Notes: generated by a model not told the origin, from the sequence alone. Shown: positions 54,392 to 63,865, numbered from the stretch's first letter. The stretch: 64,000 nucleotides of DNA from Leptolyngbya sp. FACHB-8 (GCF_014695575.1 NZ_JACJOO010000084.1:186001-250000), one strand, 5' to 3'. Translations and numbers: made by a program.

Positions 54392-54465
54392 CGGGACTGA
54401 CGGGGCTCGAACCCGCAACTTCCGCCGTGACAGGGCGGTGCTCTAACCAATTGAACTACAGTCCC
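54392..54465 (-). tRNA. tRNA-Asp (GTC)
   Basis: On the minus strand GGGACTG pairs with CAGTCCC. The D-arm, the anticodon stem CCGCC/GGCGG with loop CTGTCAC (anticodon GTC) and the T-arm with GTTCGAG are all intact. The discriminator is G and CCA is not encoded. An identical gene lies 394 bp upstream at 54859-54932. Confidence 0.95.
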
Positions 54466-54562
54466 AGACTGCCCGCTGCGCCCTCAACAAGTCGTTCAGA
54501 ACGCTTCGGATAATCAGCATATCAAACAATAGCGACAGTATTCAACTAATTTCAAAGATTAC

Positions 54563-54694
54563 CAGCAATTCTCATTTTGAAATCAGGCCCGAAAACCGCG
54601 CGCCTTCGGCGCGCGGTTTTCGGGCCTCAAAGCCAAGAGTTCACGCCCTACGGGCGTGAACTCTTGGCTTTGAGGCCCATACTGAGAATTGCTG
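54563..54694 (+). mobile_element. Family A element with perfect 9-bp duplication, between tRNA-Asp genes
   Basis: CAGCAATTCTCA (from 54563) and TGAGAATTGCTG (to 54694) are the ends. Arm 1 is an 18-bp stem GCCCGAAAACCGCGCGCC with TTC loop. Arm 2 is a stem of about 23 bp with TCAAAGCCAAGAGTTCACG. AAAGATTAC lies directly outside both ends (54554-54562 and 54695-54703). Confidence 0.9.
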
Positions 54695-54786
54695 AAAGAT
54701 TACTCATGGCTATTTATAGCCTTTGTCGCGCTAGCTGGGATATCAGGCGTGAGAGAGCAGTGCTCCCACTCCTGGCATCCAGCAGC

Positions 54787-54845
54787 ATTTCTACAAGACA
54801 GAAGCGGCTAGCACAACGTGCTAGCCACTTCTGTCTTGTAGAAAT
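54787..54845. repeat. 28-bp palindrome (one mismatch) after second tRNA-Asp
   Basis: Arms 54787-54814 and 54818-54845 pair with a single mismatch and an AAC loop. It ends 13 bp from the 3' end of the tRNA-Asp on the minus strand and could terminate its transcript. Confidence 0.8.
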
Positions 54846-54858
54846 TGAGTTCAAGGAA

Positions 54859-54932
54859 CGGGACTGACGGGGCTCGAACCCGCAACTTCCGCCGTGACAG
54901 GGCGGTGCTCTAACCAATTGAACTACAGTCCC
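54859..54932 (-). tRNA. tRNA-Asp (GTC), second copy
   Basis: Identical over all 74 nt to the copy at 54392-54465. Same anticodon GTC and discriminator. It is transcribed first if both are read from one promoter, but a palindrome and a mobile element lie between the copies. Confidence 0.95.
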
Positions 54933-55031
54933 TTGCGGTGTGCTTCATTTGGCACAATTTCTATTGTGCCGATGAGCGTGTGTTTTGTCAAACATTTTTT
55001 GAAAATTTCTTAGGCTCTGCCTTTTCCAGCG

Positions 55032-56645
55032 TTATAGCTTCTCAAAGGTAGGGTAGGGATTGGCTTGAATGAAGTCGATGAGCCAGTTTTTAACGTGGAA
55101 GGTGGCAAGGCAATCATCTTCGTTGTAGCGCAGGATGGCATCGCGGAAGGCGCGATCGCCCGTTCGCCGCCATTCGGCGTACCAGAAGATAGACTGGGCA
55201 CCGTTCGCATCCGCATCACGCCAGTCAAAGCCAACCCAACGGGCGATCGACTTCAGAGCATAGCTCTCTACGGGCAGCACCGCCACTCGGGTAATTCGCT
55301 CATGCAAATCCACAAATCGATCAAGAATCGACTCAATCTGCTGAGAGGGAGTGCTGTATTGAGCCCCTAGACGTCGCACCGTCTGTACTTCAAACGGGCA
55401 GAAGTGGTAAACCGGAGCATCGGGATACATCTCCATAAGAGCCAAAAATTGCTCCCAGACAATCCCTTCCTCGTTAGGGTGGTCTGCCATCAGGGGATAG
55501 AAGGCTTCAGTATTGTCCGTGCGATCGGCCACCAGGACACCGTGGAGGTACACCAGATTTTGCTCAGGGGCGGCCTCAATATCGAAATAAAGCTCGATAG
55601 GAGCAGTGGGTAGCTCTCTGGGAGTGAGTAAAAGCTGCGGCTCCTCACCGGGGAACAAAGGCCGGGGGAGGGCACGATTTTGGATGGCAGCACGGGCCTG
55701 CTGGATCAGACGATAGGCGACCTGGGTGCCAAAGCCGGGAAGCGATTCTAACCGCCGAGGTAAGGTTGTAGCCAACGCCTCAAGGGTTGTGAGTTGAAGA
55801 TTGCGAAGGTACTGGAAACGACTAGGAGTAACCCCTGGAAGAAGCGAAAGGTGAGCTTCTTGCTCAGCCTGCTCGTAGCAATGGCTAAACCAGTGGCAGA
55901 GGTCACAGCGATTATGGGCAATAAAGACTTCCGGTTCCTGCTGCAATTGCAGCATTGCGACGCAGCTATCTAAAATCTCCCGCATCTGAGGCAGCAGTTC
56001 GGCCACATAGACGGCATAGGCCCCCCGTTGACGCAGCACCAGCCAGCTCTCTGCTGACCAGGCCTCCTGAACCTGCGCCAGAACATAGGCATGATAAGCC
56101 GACGTCAGCTGGTAGTCGAGCTTGGGCCGCTTGCCCAAACGAATGTCGCTAGGGACGTAGTGCCAGTCTCCAAACGCAGAGGGGCCAGGCTGTTTGATGA
56201 GAAGGTCAGGAATACTAACGAGCCAGATGCCGGGTTCATGCTCCATCAACAGCACGCCTCGGGCAATGCGCTCAACCCCCTGACGCATTAGGTCGAGCGT
56301 TGCGATCGCCCCCGCCCACCAATCTCCCTGAGGATATTGGGGTTGCCGTGTCCCTTCGGAGCCGAGAACCGCAACCTGATGGGCCAGACTATCCTGACGC
56401 AATTTCTTGAGATAGTCACTGGGGGGGTCGCGATGTTGAAGATCGCCGTAAACGTTCAGGTATGCCCGACGATGGCAGCGTTGAAAGTCAAATAGTAGAT
56501 CGTCAGTAATCCAGAGGTCGGTGGGCTGAGGCTGGCGCACACCATCTGGAAAAAGATTATGACGGGGAGTGGGCAGTGGAATCGGGGAGGCAGAGCTATT
56601 GTCCTCAGCCTCCTGTCGCCGTAATGGGTAAGGGCTAGCGGACAC
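55032..56645 (-). CDS. TM0106-family RecB-like nuclease
   Basis: The 537-residue protein starts at GTG. The N-terminal half has DDLLFDFQRCHRRAYLNVYGD and a RecB-type nuclease core, with a cysteine cluster (RCDLCHWFSHC) typical of Cas4/RecB-like iron-sulfur nucleases. A helix-hairpin-helix follows near 'TLPRRLESLPGFGTQV'. The C-terminal half is an RNase H-like exonuclease fold: IELYFDIEAAPEQN and YNEDDCLAT. The family is widespread but its role in DNA metabolism is not established. No CRISPR array is seen nearby. Confidence 0.85.
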   Translation of the reverse strand: MSASPYPLRRQEAEDNSSASPIPLPTPRHNLFPDGVRQPQPTDLWITDDLLFDFQRCHRRAYLNVYGDLQHRDPPSDYLKKLRQDSLAHQVAVLGSEGTRQPQYPQGDWWAGAIATLDLMRQGVERIARGVLLMEHEPGIWLVSIPDLLIKQPGPSAFGDWHYVPSDIRLGKRPKLDYQLTSAYHAYVLAQVQEAWSAESWLVLRQRGAYAVYVAELLPQMREILDSCVAMLQLQQEPEVFIAHNRCDLCHWFSHCYEQAEQEAHLSLLPGVTPSRFQYLRNLQLTTLEALATTLPRRLESLPGFGTQVAYRLIQQARAAIQNRALPRPLFPGEEPQLLLTPRELPTAPIELYFDIEAAPEQNLVYLHGVLVADRTDNTEAFYPLMADHPNEEGIVWEQFLALMEMYPDAPVYHFCPFEVQTVRRLGAQYSTPSQQIESILDRFVDLHERITRVAVLPVESYALKSIARWVGFDWRDADANGAQSIFWYAEWRRTGDRAFRDAILRYNEDDCLATFHVKNWLIDFIQANPYPTFEKL

Positions 56646-56967
56646 AATCCTCCATGCTGAGGCAGCGAGGTTGTTTCCTCGTGAGCCTAAGCACTGGACA
56701 ATGGACGAAGCGGAACGAAGCCATGAGAAACCCGTTGAAGAGACAGTCTCGGTGTGATTCTTAATTAAGACTCTAACCCGATTTCCCGTTATTGTAACTG
56801 TTGTGCCTTAAATCCGACATTTATACCTTGTATTTAACTTGAATTCGGGTTAAGGGCTTTTTCGAGGGAGGCTACGGGGAAGGGACAGAGTGAACTCCCT
56901 CTGGGGTCTAACATAAATAGGTACACAGGCTATGTACGGTAATTCGTAGCCTCTTTTCTACCGTCAT
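56646..56967. other. Gap with a family B remnant
   Basis: The gap is about 320 bp. GAATTCGGGTTAAGGGCTTT with following TTCGAG (56841-56866) is a minus-orientation fragment of the family B right end and arm 2. The rest of the element is missing. No gene is seen. Confidence 0.55.
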
Positions 56968-58164
56968 ATGACCCAAACTTTCGATGCTCGCTCGACTCTG
57001 GTGAACCACCGTCAGCATTTTCCTGCCCTGCTGAACAAGAGTTATTTCAACTATGGGGGTCAGGGGCCAATGCCCCAAGGGGCGATCGACGCTCTCCTGA
57101 AGGCACACCTCTACGGCCAGGAGCATGGCCCCTTCTCCCGCAAAATTGGCCAGTGGGAAACTCAGCAGATGAGCGAGACACGGGGGGCGATCGCCACAGA
57201 GCTTCAGGTTTCCCCCACTACGATTACACTGACCGAGGCTGTTTCGACCGGGTGCAATATTCCCCTCTGGGGGTTGGACTGGCAGCCGGGGGATCAGGTG
57301 CTGGTGTCCGACTGTGAGCATCCCGGCATTGTGGCCGCTATCAACGAAATCTGCCGACGGTTTGGGGTTGAATCGAGAACTTTTCCGCTGCTGGATACCC
57401 TGAATACTGGGGAGCCGGTAGAACGGTTGCAGCAGGGGTTAACGCCTAAAACCCGGATGGTCGTGCTGAGCCATATTCTATGGAATACGGGCCAAGTGTT
57501 ACCCCTCAAGGAAATGGTAGAGGTATGCCATCAGTACCCAGGCGATCGCGGCCCTGTGAGGGTGCTGGTGGATGCGGCCCAGTCCGCTGGAGTGCTGCCC
57601 TTGAGTTTGGCGGATACTGGTGTGGATTTCTATGCCTTCACCGGGCATAAGTGGTTCTGTGGCCCGGCAGGATTGGGTGCGCTGTATGTCAGCCCTGAGG
57701 CGATGGACGTGATTCATCCCACCTATGTTGGCTGGCGTGCCATTACTCAAACACCTGAAGGACAACCCACAGGCTGGTTACCGGATGGGCGACGATTTGA
57801 AGTGGCGACTTCGGATTACACATTACTTCCGGCGTTGCGGGAGGCGATCGCCCTTCACAACCGTTGGGGGACAACGGCAGAACGCTTCAGCCGGATCTGT
57901 CAGCTCAGCGGTTACCTCTGGCGACAGCTTCAGACCGTAGACGGCATTGCGTGTTTGCGGGCAACGGCACCGGAAGCAGGGCTTGTGTCTTTCACGGCGG
58001 CAAACCGCGATCCAGGCCCAGTGGTACAGGCTTTAGAAGACCGAAACATCTTCGTACGGGTCATTCGCCATCCCAACTGCATTCGGGCTAGCGTTCACTA
58101 CCTCACGCTAGAATCCGAGCTGGATCAGTTGGTGGAAGCGTTGCGAGAAATTTTGGCCGCTTAG
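56968..58164 (+). CDS. Class V aminotransferase (cysteine desulfurase-like)
   Basis: The 398-residue PLP enzyme begins 'YFNYGGQGPMPQGAIDAL'. Family markers are VLVDAAQSAGVLPLSL and FTGHKWFCGPAGLGALYV, whose Lys binds PLP near residue 230. There is no conserved active-site cysteine loop visible at the usual SufS/NifS place, so it may be an IscS-like or epimerase-type member. It lies 53 bp before the MATE exporter on the same strand. Confidence 0.85.
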   Translation: MTQTFDARSTLVNHRQHFPALLNKSYFNYGGQGPMPQGAIDALLKAHLYGQEHGPFSRKIGQWETQQMSETRGAIATELQVSPTTITLTEAVSTGCNIPLWGLDWQPGDQVLVSDCEHPGIVAAINEICRRFGVESRTFPLLDTLNTGEPVERLQQGLTPKTRMVVLSHILWNTGQVLPLKEMVEVCHQYPGDRGPVRVLVDAAQSAGVLPLSLADTGVDFYAFTGHKWFCGPAGLGALYVSPEAMDVIHPTYVGWRAITQTPEGQPTGWLPDGRRFEVATSDYTLLPALREAIALHNRWGTTAERFSRICQLSGYLWRQLQTVDGIACLRATAPEAGLVSFTAANRDPGPVVQALEDRNIFVRVIRHPNCIRASVHYLTLESELDQLVEALREILAA

Positions 58165-58217
58165 TTTCCTCATGCTGATGGTGGCCCTTCACCACCATTC
58201 ATGGGCCAGTCCTCCAA

Positions 58218-59618
58218 ATGCTAGGCTCAGGAGGTTTGCTCAAAAAGGCGTTTCCCTTGTCTCAGTCTCTACCGTCACCACCTTTGTATCGGGTGGTGTT
58301 AAAGCTGGCGTCTCCAGCGATCGCCCATCTCTGGCTTCAATCTCTCATTTTTCTTGTCGATCGCATTATGCTGGGGCGCTACTCCACTGATGCCCTGGCT
58401 TCGTTACGCATCAGTGAGCCCCTAATCTGGAGTGTAACGGGGGTACTGTCAGCCTTCAGTATTGGAGCCGTGGCCCTGGTGGGTCGTGCCGTAGGGGCAG
58501 GCGATCGCCCCCTGGCAACTACCACAGCTCGTGTTAGCCTAGCCTTTGCTACGGCTGTAGGGCTACTCTTCACCCTATTCAGCCTGCTTGGGCTAGATGC
58601 CATTCAATATCTGTTTCCAAATTTATCCCCGGTGGTTTGGGAGGCAGCGCGGGGGTATATCCAGATTGTGTTTCTGGCGATGCCGATGTTTTTAATGGCA
58701 GAGGTTTCGGCCGCGATGCTACAGGCGTCAGGCAACACACGCACACCGTTTCTCGTGGCGATCGCTGCGAATCTGGTCAATCTTGTCTTGAACTACCTGC
58801 TGATCTTCGGTAACGGAGGTCTCCCCGAATTGGGAGTGCGGGGGGCTGCCGTGGGCAGTGCAATTGCGATTACGCTCAATGCCATTGTGCTGATTGGGGT
58901 ATTGGTGCGATCGCGCTCAACGCTTAGTCTACGCAGGGACATGAAGCAGCGATTCTATGACGGCTCAGAGCTGGCGACCCTGAAGCGAGTCGTCCATATA
59001 GCGCTACCCGCTGTGGGGGAACGGCTAACACGCGGAATTGGCTATATGGGTTTCACCATCATCATTAGTGTGCTGGGCAGTGTTGCGATGGCCACCCATG
59101 CGGCGCTGTTGGGATTAGAGGAACACTGTTACGAAGCAGCAGATGGGTTTGGCATTGCGGTGGCGGCTGTGGTGTCTCAAAGGCTGGGAGCCGGGAAACT
59201 GGAAGAGGCGGAGCGTGGGAGCTGGATCACCATGGGGATGGCGATCGCCCTCCTCAGCTCCTTTGGCCTCGTCTTCGTGATCATTCCCGCACAACTTCTG
59301 GGCTTGTTTACAGAAGACACCCGCATTGTAGAAATGGGCATTCCCTGCCTCTATGTGGCCGCCCTGGCCCAACCCTTTATGGCTGCAAGCATCGTACTGG
59401 AGCAAGCGCTTCGCGGTGCCGGGAATACCCGTACGGCTTTCTACATTTCTCTATCTGGGTGGCTGGTCGTGCGGTTAATCGCCACAGCATTTTTCGTATT
59501 TGGGCTGCATTGGGGATTGGTAGGAGTTTGGCTCGGTTCAACGTGCGATTGGATGGCACGGAGTATTAGCCTGGCTATCGTCTTCCGCCAACATCATTGG
59601 CATAAAGTCAGTGTCTAA
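58218..59618 (+). CDS. MATE family efflux transporter
   Basis: The 466-residue protein has twelve hydrophobic helices and two MATE halves, starting with LASPAIAHLWLQSLIFLVDR. The second half has 'VGERLTRGIGYMGFTIII'. Markers include AMLQASGNTRTPF and ALRGAGNTRTAFY, the conserved 'GNTRTP' loops in each half. It exports cationic drugs or metabolites in exchange for Na+ or H+. The substrate is unknown. Confidence 0.9.
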   Translation: MLGSGGLLKKAFPLSQSLPSPPLYRVVLKLASPAIAHLWLQSLIFLVDRIMLGRYSTDALASLRISEPLIWSVTGVLSAFSIGAVALVGRAVGAGDRPLATTTARVSLAFATAVGLLFTLFSLLGLDAIQYLFPNLSPVVWEAARGYIQIVFLAMPMFLMAEVSAAMLQASGNTRTPFLVAIAANLVNLVLNYLLIFGNGGLPELGVRGAAVGSAIAITLNAIVLIGVLVRSRSTLSLRRDMKQRFYDGSELATLKRVVHIALPAVGERLTRGIGYMGFTIIISVLGSVAMATHAALLGLEEHCYEAADGFGIAVAAVVSQRLGAGKLEEAERGSWITMGMAIALLSSFGLVFVIIPAQLLGLFTEDTRIVEMGIPCLYVAALAQPFMAASIVLEQALRGAGNTRTAFYISLSGWLVVRLIATAFFVFGLHWGLVGVWLGSTCDWMARSISLAIVFRQHHWHKVSV

Positions 59619-59703
59619 TGCCCTGGGCCATACACCTTATCTGAGCTTACAAGGATAAGCACACAAGGCATGCCATACGCTAGACGCTCTGTCGACGAGT
59701 TCA

Positions 59704-60114
59704 TCAGACATCCTGAAATACTTCAGCCTGGGGAGAAGGGTTAGGATCGATCGGCTGTTCAGAGTCAGTACGCTCATGCCAGCGCTGAATACCATCTTCT
59801 GCAAAATCGACCGCGATCGCTTCCTGTTTCTGGAGGCGATCGCCCGAATCCTTGTCAAAGGTTTCCCAGGCCCACTCCATCACAGCCGTATTGCCATTAA
59901 TGCGCACGTCTTGAATATCGATGTGCTTGATTACAAATTGACTAAGCAGTTCAGAAAAAGCTGTCTGAATGGCTTCCCGTCCTTTGCAGTGATGCCCTTC
60001 ACGGATAAATTCGCCTTCTGCTACAAACAAATCCGAAAAGCGATCCACATCGCTATGAACCCAGTACTCTTTTGCCTGGAAGAGGATTGCCTGCATACGA
60101 TCAGTTTCGAGCAT
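59704..60114 (-). CDS. SnoaL-like / NTF2-fold protein
   Basis: The 136-residue protein reads as a small cone-shaped NTF2-like fold: 'YWVHSDVDRFSDLFVAEGEFI', 'GREAIQTAFSELL', 'INGNTAVMEWAWETFDKDSG', 'DFAEDGIQRWHERTD'. Such proteins are hydratases, isomerases or ligand-binding domains. It is not an OCP C-terminal-domain homologue as far as I can see. It converges on the MATE gene. Confidence 0.75.
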   Translation of the reverse strand: MLETDRMQAILFQAKEYWVHSDVDRFSDLFVAEGEFIREGHHCKGREAIQTAFSELLSQFVIKHIDIQDVRINGNTAVMEWAWETFDKDSGDRLQKQEAIAVDFAEDGIQRWHERTDSEQPIDPNPSPQAEVFQDV

Positions 60115-60400
60115 TTCTCACCTCTACAAAAATGAGTAGAAAGTTTTGCAGATACTTACGGCTGACACAGCACGGGTGAACAGAACATTCAATAGCAAAC
60201 AGCGCATCTCAACGTTACTGGATTGCCCCAGGCGGAGCATGGTCAAATTGGCATACTTTTCGGCTCTAACAACTGGATTCTCGGATACCCAATTGTTACG
60301 GGGTCTATCGCAAGTATGAGCGATGGATACGTGGACTTAACGTTACACTTTGCATTCTGGGAAATTTAAGAGCTTCCTTTTTATCACTCGATTCAGCTAA
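60115..60400. other. Upstream region of SnoaL-like gene, no gene seen
   Basis: About 290 bp without a credible gene or hairpin. It probably carries the promoter of the minus-strand SnoaL-like gene. Confidence 0.4.
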
Positions 60401-60505
60401 TACAGCGTTTTTCAACCGCTTAAAACCTGGTTGTTTTTGTGAGAGCCGCGCTCCGCGCGGCTCTCACAAAAACAACCGTGTCTGACTCAAGCGCAAGGCG
60501 CTGTA
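60401..60505. mobile_element. Family C palindromic element (TA-bounded, 105 bp)
   Basis: TA-CAGCGTTTTTCAACCGC at left and GCGCAAGGCGCTG-TA at right enclose arms GGTTGTTTTTGTGAGAGCCG and complement, apex GCGC-TCC-GCGC. Compared with the copy at 49952, the tip differs by a G-C pair in place of A-T, preserving the stem. Confidence 0.83.
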
Positions 60506-60645
60506 TATTGTTTTCAAAGTTTAGTTTCTAAGCAGGCCAATCCATTTCATGAAAAGCTTTTTTTTGTATAGCTTGCTTATAGCTTTAGCCATTTTCATCT
60601 TAACGAGAATAGCTATGAGTATAGACGACATCTCTTTATAGAGTC

Positions 60646-60705
60646 GTGGCTAATTGCAGAGCATTGTAAATACTCAAGCGCCTACCATACTCTGCAATTA
60701 GCTAT
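60646..60705. repeat. 16-bp hairpin upstream of small helical protein gene
   Basis: GTGGCTAATTGCAGAG and CTCTGCAATTAGCTAT pair with wobbles and a 28-nt loop. It may be in the leader or promoter region of the 75-residue gene. Confidence 0.5.
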
Positions 60706-60853
60706 GGCTATAAAAGTAGTTTTATTTAATCCAGTAAGTTCTTTTGATAGATGCATTAGCTTGTTGATCTTCGGTAGAACACCTGTAAATCACATCGAGA
60801 GAAGCTAAACAAAACTCTTGATGTTTTATGACCTGTAAGACAAGGAGAAAATC

Positions 60854-61081
60854 ATGGTTAATGCAAGCCAATCCCGAGCTAACACCGGCACCGGAAACAC
60901 CGAATATAACTTGGTCAGCATCCTCTACCATTCTTTAGAAGAGGCTGCCACTTGTGAGCAGTATATGGCAGATGCAGAGCAGCAAAATGACCAGGATATT
61001 GCTCAGTTTTTGCGTGAGGTTCAAGATGAAGACCGTCGCCGTGCCGATCGCGCCAAGCAGCTTCTAAAGAATCGCCTGTAG
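60854..61081 (+). CDS. Small helical protein, possibly ferritin-like
   Basis: The 75-residue acidic protein follows AAGGAGAAAATC. After a disordered start come two long helices: YNLVSILYHSLEEAATCEQY and DIAQFLREVQDEDRRRADRA. The first has Glu/Tyr/His pattern similar to half a ferritin-like bundle. I recall homologues in other cyanobacteria, function unknown. A dimer could form a four-helix bundle, but that is inference. Confidence 0.65.
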   Translation: MVNASQSRANTGTGNTEYNLVSILYHSLEEAATCEQYMADAEQQNDQDIAQFLREVQDEDRRRADRAKQLLKNRL

Positions 61082-61156
61082 CAAACAGAAAGCGCACTCA
61101 TCAACCAGAAATGATAGGTATCATTCATATCCGTTGTTGAGCGCTAGTTTGCCTTA

Positions 61157-61181
61157 GTTTTCGTGTAATACACACGAAAAC
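61157..61181. repeat. 10-bp hairpin
   Basis: GTTTTCGTGT and ACACGAAAAC pair around AATAC. It lies in the 3' region of the small helical gene. Confidence 0.55.
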
Positions 61182-61199
61182 AGTTATCTAAATTAGACT

Positions 61200-61236
61200 T
61201 GAGATGGAGTTTGAACAAATTTCAAACTCCATCTCA
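61200..61236 (+). terminator. Rho-independent terminator
   Basis: TGAGATGGAGTTTGAA and TTCAAACTCCATCTCA form a perfect 16-bp stem with a 5-nt loop, followed by TTTTTTG. It lies 119 bp after the small helical gene and is the clearest classical terminator in the window. Confidence 0.85.
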
Positions 61237-61713
61237 TTTTTTGTACTGATTAAGCTCAGGGTTTTATTGCCATCGCTACAGAGTTTATCAAGAGACAAAG
61301 CAGGCAAATTAACACTGATGCTTCCCTACAGCAACGCATCAAAGTAATTTGAACTGATGCGATCGCTCATCCAGAACAATTCTCAAATACCTCCATCCAA
61401 AGGCATATCTTTCGTTCATGCCTGGCTGTATCAGACAATTTCATACCTTAGATGATTGTCGAGAAAAGCGTTTATTTTTTATATACGCAAAGAGTAGGCG
61501 AAACAGACTCTCGTGTATAAAAGTTCATCTAAGTTCCATGACACAGCTCTGCTGTAATTGATAGGCACATTCCTAAGAAAAGCCTAAGTCTGAGCGGTCC
61601 ACTGGTGACCATCACTAAAGTAGGAAGAAAGCCCTCTGGAGAAAAAATCAATCATAGGGCGAGTTCATAACTTTCCCTGTCGTTAGGCCTTTAAGATCGC
61701 GGCTTCAACTCTA
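61237..61713. other. Leader region of ctaA-ctaB, nothing recognised
   Basis: About 477 bp without gene or long palindrome. It presumably holds the promoter of the heme A operon. I see no convincing riboswitch or dyad. Confidence 0.4.
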
Positions 61714-62697
61714 ATGATTCAGAAAACTGAGTATATGCCTGAAGTGGGAGTAGCTCCACTGGTGGAGACTTCCGCAGCGGATCAACCCCTGAACACGACT
61801 GAACCAGCAATTGCCCGCACCCGCTGGCTTGTTTGGAAACTGGCGATCGCTACCTGGTTATTAATGGCAGTGGGTAGTGCAACCCGAGTCATGAACGCCG
61901 GGTTGGCCTGTCCGGATTGGCCTCTCTGCTACGGCACCCTGTTTCCAGCCCAGCAGATGAACCTGCAAGTTTTTCTAGAGTGGTTTCATCGTCTCGACGC
62001 AGCCCTAATTGGCGGTTTTACCATCGTGCTGTTGGGTTACACCCTGTGGGAGCGCAAACAGTTGCCTCGCTGGGTTCCCTGGACATCTGCTCTAGCGTTG
62101 GGTTTGATCCTAATACAGGGCTTACTCGGCGGCCTAACCGTAACGGAAATGCTGCGGTTTGATATTGTCACCGCCCATCTGGGCACAGCATTACTTTTCT
62201 TCAGCACCCTTCTGGTTATGGGTGTCATGCTGCGGCCCTATCAAGGAACGGGCACCGTTGGCTATTTACCATGGGTCAGCCTGGGCGCCGCTGTGCTGGT
62301 CTATCTGCAAAGTCTTTCAGGCGGTTTAGTTGGCTCCCGGTGGGCATTACACCAATGTCTGGGTGGCTTTGGCAACCTCTGCACAGTGATGAACGCTCAC
62401 TTACTGGGTGTTGTACCCGCTAGCGTCGCTGTACTCGTGCTGGTCGTTCTAGCCTGGCGCACCCCAGCTCTCCACAGAGCCCTACGCACCCTGACCAATC
62501 TCGCATTCGGGTTCCTTCTTCTCCAGGTTTTGCTGGGCGTCGCCACCTTCCGCCTGCACCTGCAAGTGGAACTGCTGACCGTTAGCCACCAGATGATTGG
62601 TGCTTGTTTGCTTGGCACCCTGGTGTGCTTCACAACCTTTGGGTTGCGCGATCGCCATCAAACCCGTAGCTGGGCCGAAACCGCAACCGAAACGTAA
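61714..62697 (+). CDS. ctaA: Heme A synthase (COX15/CtaA)
   Basis: The 327-residue protein has eight hydrophobic helices. The signature [17 protein letters not shown] follows the first helix, the WFHRLDAA motif carries a heme-ligand His, [10 protein letters not shown] and [11 protein letters not shown] give further His ligands, and a cysteine pair appears in [11 protein letters not shown]. It oxidises heme O to heme A in the membrane for cytochrome c oxidase. ctaB follows 28 bp later. Confidence 0.93.
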   Translation: MIQKTEYMPEVGVAPLVETSAADQPLNTTEPAIARTRWLVWKLAIATWLLMAVGSATRVMNAGLACPDWPLCYGTLFPAQQMNLQVFLEWFHRLDAALIGGFTIVLLGYTLWERKQLPRWVPWTSALALGLILIQGLLGGLTVTEMLRFDIVTAHLGTALLFFSTLLVMGVMLRPYQGTGTVGYLPWVSLGAAVLVYLQSLSGGLVGSRWALHQCLGGFGNLCTVMNAHLLGVVPASVAVLVLVVLAWRTPALHRALRTLTNLAFGFLLLQVLLGVATFRLHLQVELLTVSHQMIGACLLGTLVCFTTFGLRDRHQTRSWAETATET

Positions 62698-62725
62698 TTT
62701 CTTTCACCCAAACCCCCATTTGCCC

Positions 62726-63724
62726 ATGCAAGATACCCTTGTTACCCCCACCCGCCACCACGAAAACTTGGGGCAGGTCATCCGGAGCTACTGGCAGTTA
62801 ACCAAACCTCGCATCATCATCCTGCTCCTCATTACCACGGCAGGAAGCATGTGGATTGCCGCCGAGGGCCGTGTGGATCCGGTTCTTCTCTTCATCACCT
62901 TGTTGAGCGGAGCCCTGGCTGCGGCTTCAGCCAATACCATTAACTGCCTCTACGATCGCGACATTGACTACGAGATGGAGCGCACGCGTCATCGTCCGCT
63001 GCCCTCGGGTCGGATTCAGCCCTTGCATGCCCTATTGTTTGCGATTGTCCTCGCCACCATCTCCTTCACCCTATTGGCAACCTTTGCCAACTTCCTGAGT
63101 GCCTGGCTAGCGATGTCGGGCATTGTCACCTACGTTTTGGTGTATACCCACTGGCTCAAACGCCATAGCACTCAAAACATCGTCATCGGCGGTGCGGCTG
63201 GGGCGATCCCACCACTGGTCGGTTGGGCGGCAGTGACAGGAGAATTAAGTTGGGTGGCCTGGGTTTTCTTCGCCATCATCTTTTTCTGGACACCTCCCCA
63301 TTTCTGGTCGCTGGCTCTGATGATCCGCAAGGATTATGCCAAGGTCGGTGTGCCTATGCTCCCTGTGGTTGCCGGAGATGTGGTGACAGCCAAGCAAATT
63401 TGGATCTATACGCTGCTGCTGATCCCTCTCACCCTGCTGCTGGCCTTTCCACTCCACGCGCTCGGTGCCATATATGTGATGTGCGCACTGGTACTGGGCG
63501 CTCTGTTCCTGGTAAAAGCGTGGGCTTTGCTTGAAAAACCATCGGATACGGATGTGGCGCGATCGCTCTTCAAATACTCCATCTTCTATATGATGCTGCT
63601 GTGCGCTGGAATGGCCTTGGATACCATGCCCCTATCACAGCATTTGGATCAGGCGATCGCCAACAATCTGGACACCGTCCTCACGCCCGTCTCCCTCAGC
63701 CAACTATTCCAGACACCCTGGTAA
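62726..63724 (+). CDS. ctaB: Protoheme IX farnesyltransferase (heme O synthase)
   Basis: The 332-residue protein starts [18 protein letters not shown]; an earlier in-frame ATG lies inside ctaA and was not used. It has eight to nine helices and the UbiA-type Asp-rich motif [19 protein letters not shown] near residue 85. It transfers a farnesyl group to heme B, giving heme O, the substrate of CtaA. Gene order ctaA-ctaB matches cyanobacterial operons that lead to cytochrome c oxidase genes. Confidence 0.95.
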   Translation: MQDTLVTPTRHHENLGQVIRSYWQLTKPRIIILLLITTAGSMWIAAEGRVDPVLLFITLLSGALAAASANTINCLYDRDIDYEMERTRHRPLPSGRIQPLHALLFAIVLATISFTLLATFANFLSAWLAMSGIVTYVLVYTHWLKRHSTQNIVIGGAAGAIPPLVGWAAVTGELSWVAWVFFAIIFFWTPPHFWSLALMIRKDYAKVGVPMLPVVAGDVVTAKQIWIYTLLLIPLTLLLAFPLHALGAIYVMCALVLGALFLVKAWALLEKPSDTDVARSLFKYSIFYMMLLCAGMALDTMPLSQHLDQAIANNLDTVLTPVSLSQLFQTPW

Positions 63725-63744
63725 CAAACTCATCATTCAGGCTC

Positions 63745-63787
63745 AAAAATGAAAAGCGCGGCACTTCATGCCGCGCTTTTCATTTTT
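63745..63787 (+). terminator. 19-bp perfect terminator hairpin after ctaB
   Basis: AAAAATGAAAAGCGCGGCA and its complement pair perfectly around CTTCA. The right arm ends in CATTTTT and so has a T-run. It starts 20 bp after the ctaB stop. Confidence 0.85.
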
Positions 63788-63855
63788 GGCTTTGAAGCCC
63801 GAAAACCGCTTGCCTTCAAGCGGTTTTCGGGCCTAATTCCATACTGAGAACTGCT
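63788..63855 (-). mobile_element. Truncated family A element, minus orientation
   Basis: CCATACTGAGAACTGCT at the right is one family A end. Arm 1 is complete (CCCGAAAACCGCTTG and complement). GGCTTTGAAG at the left is the start of arm 2, after which the sequence runs into the ctaB terminator. The rest of arm 2 and the other end are missing. Confidence 0.72.
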
Positions 63856-63865
63856 AACTTCTTTT

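Noticed and set aside
56968-58164. SufS/IscS assignment for the class V aminotransferase
   Set aside because: The active-site cysteine loop is not recognisable, and no suf or isc genes adjoin, so only the superfamily is called.
59704-60114. OCP C-terminal-domain homologue as partner of the helical carotenoid protein
   Set aside because: The NTF2 fold is shared but the sequence lacks the OCP C-terminal residues I would expect; called SnoaL-like only.
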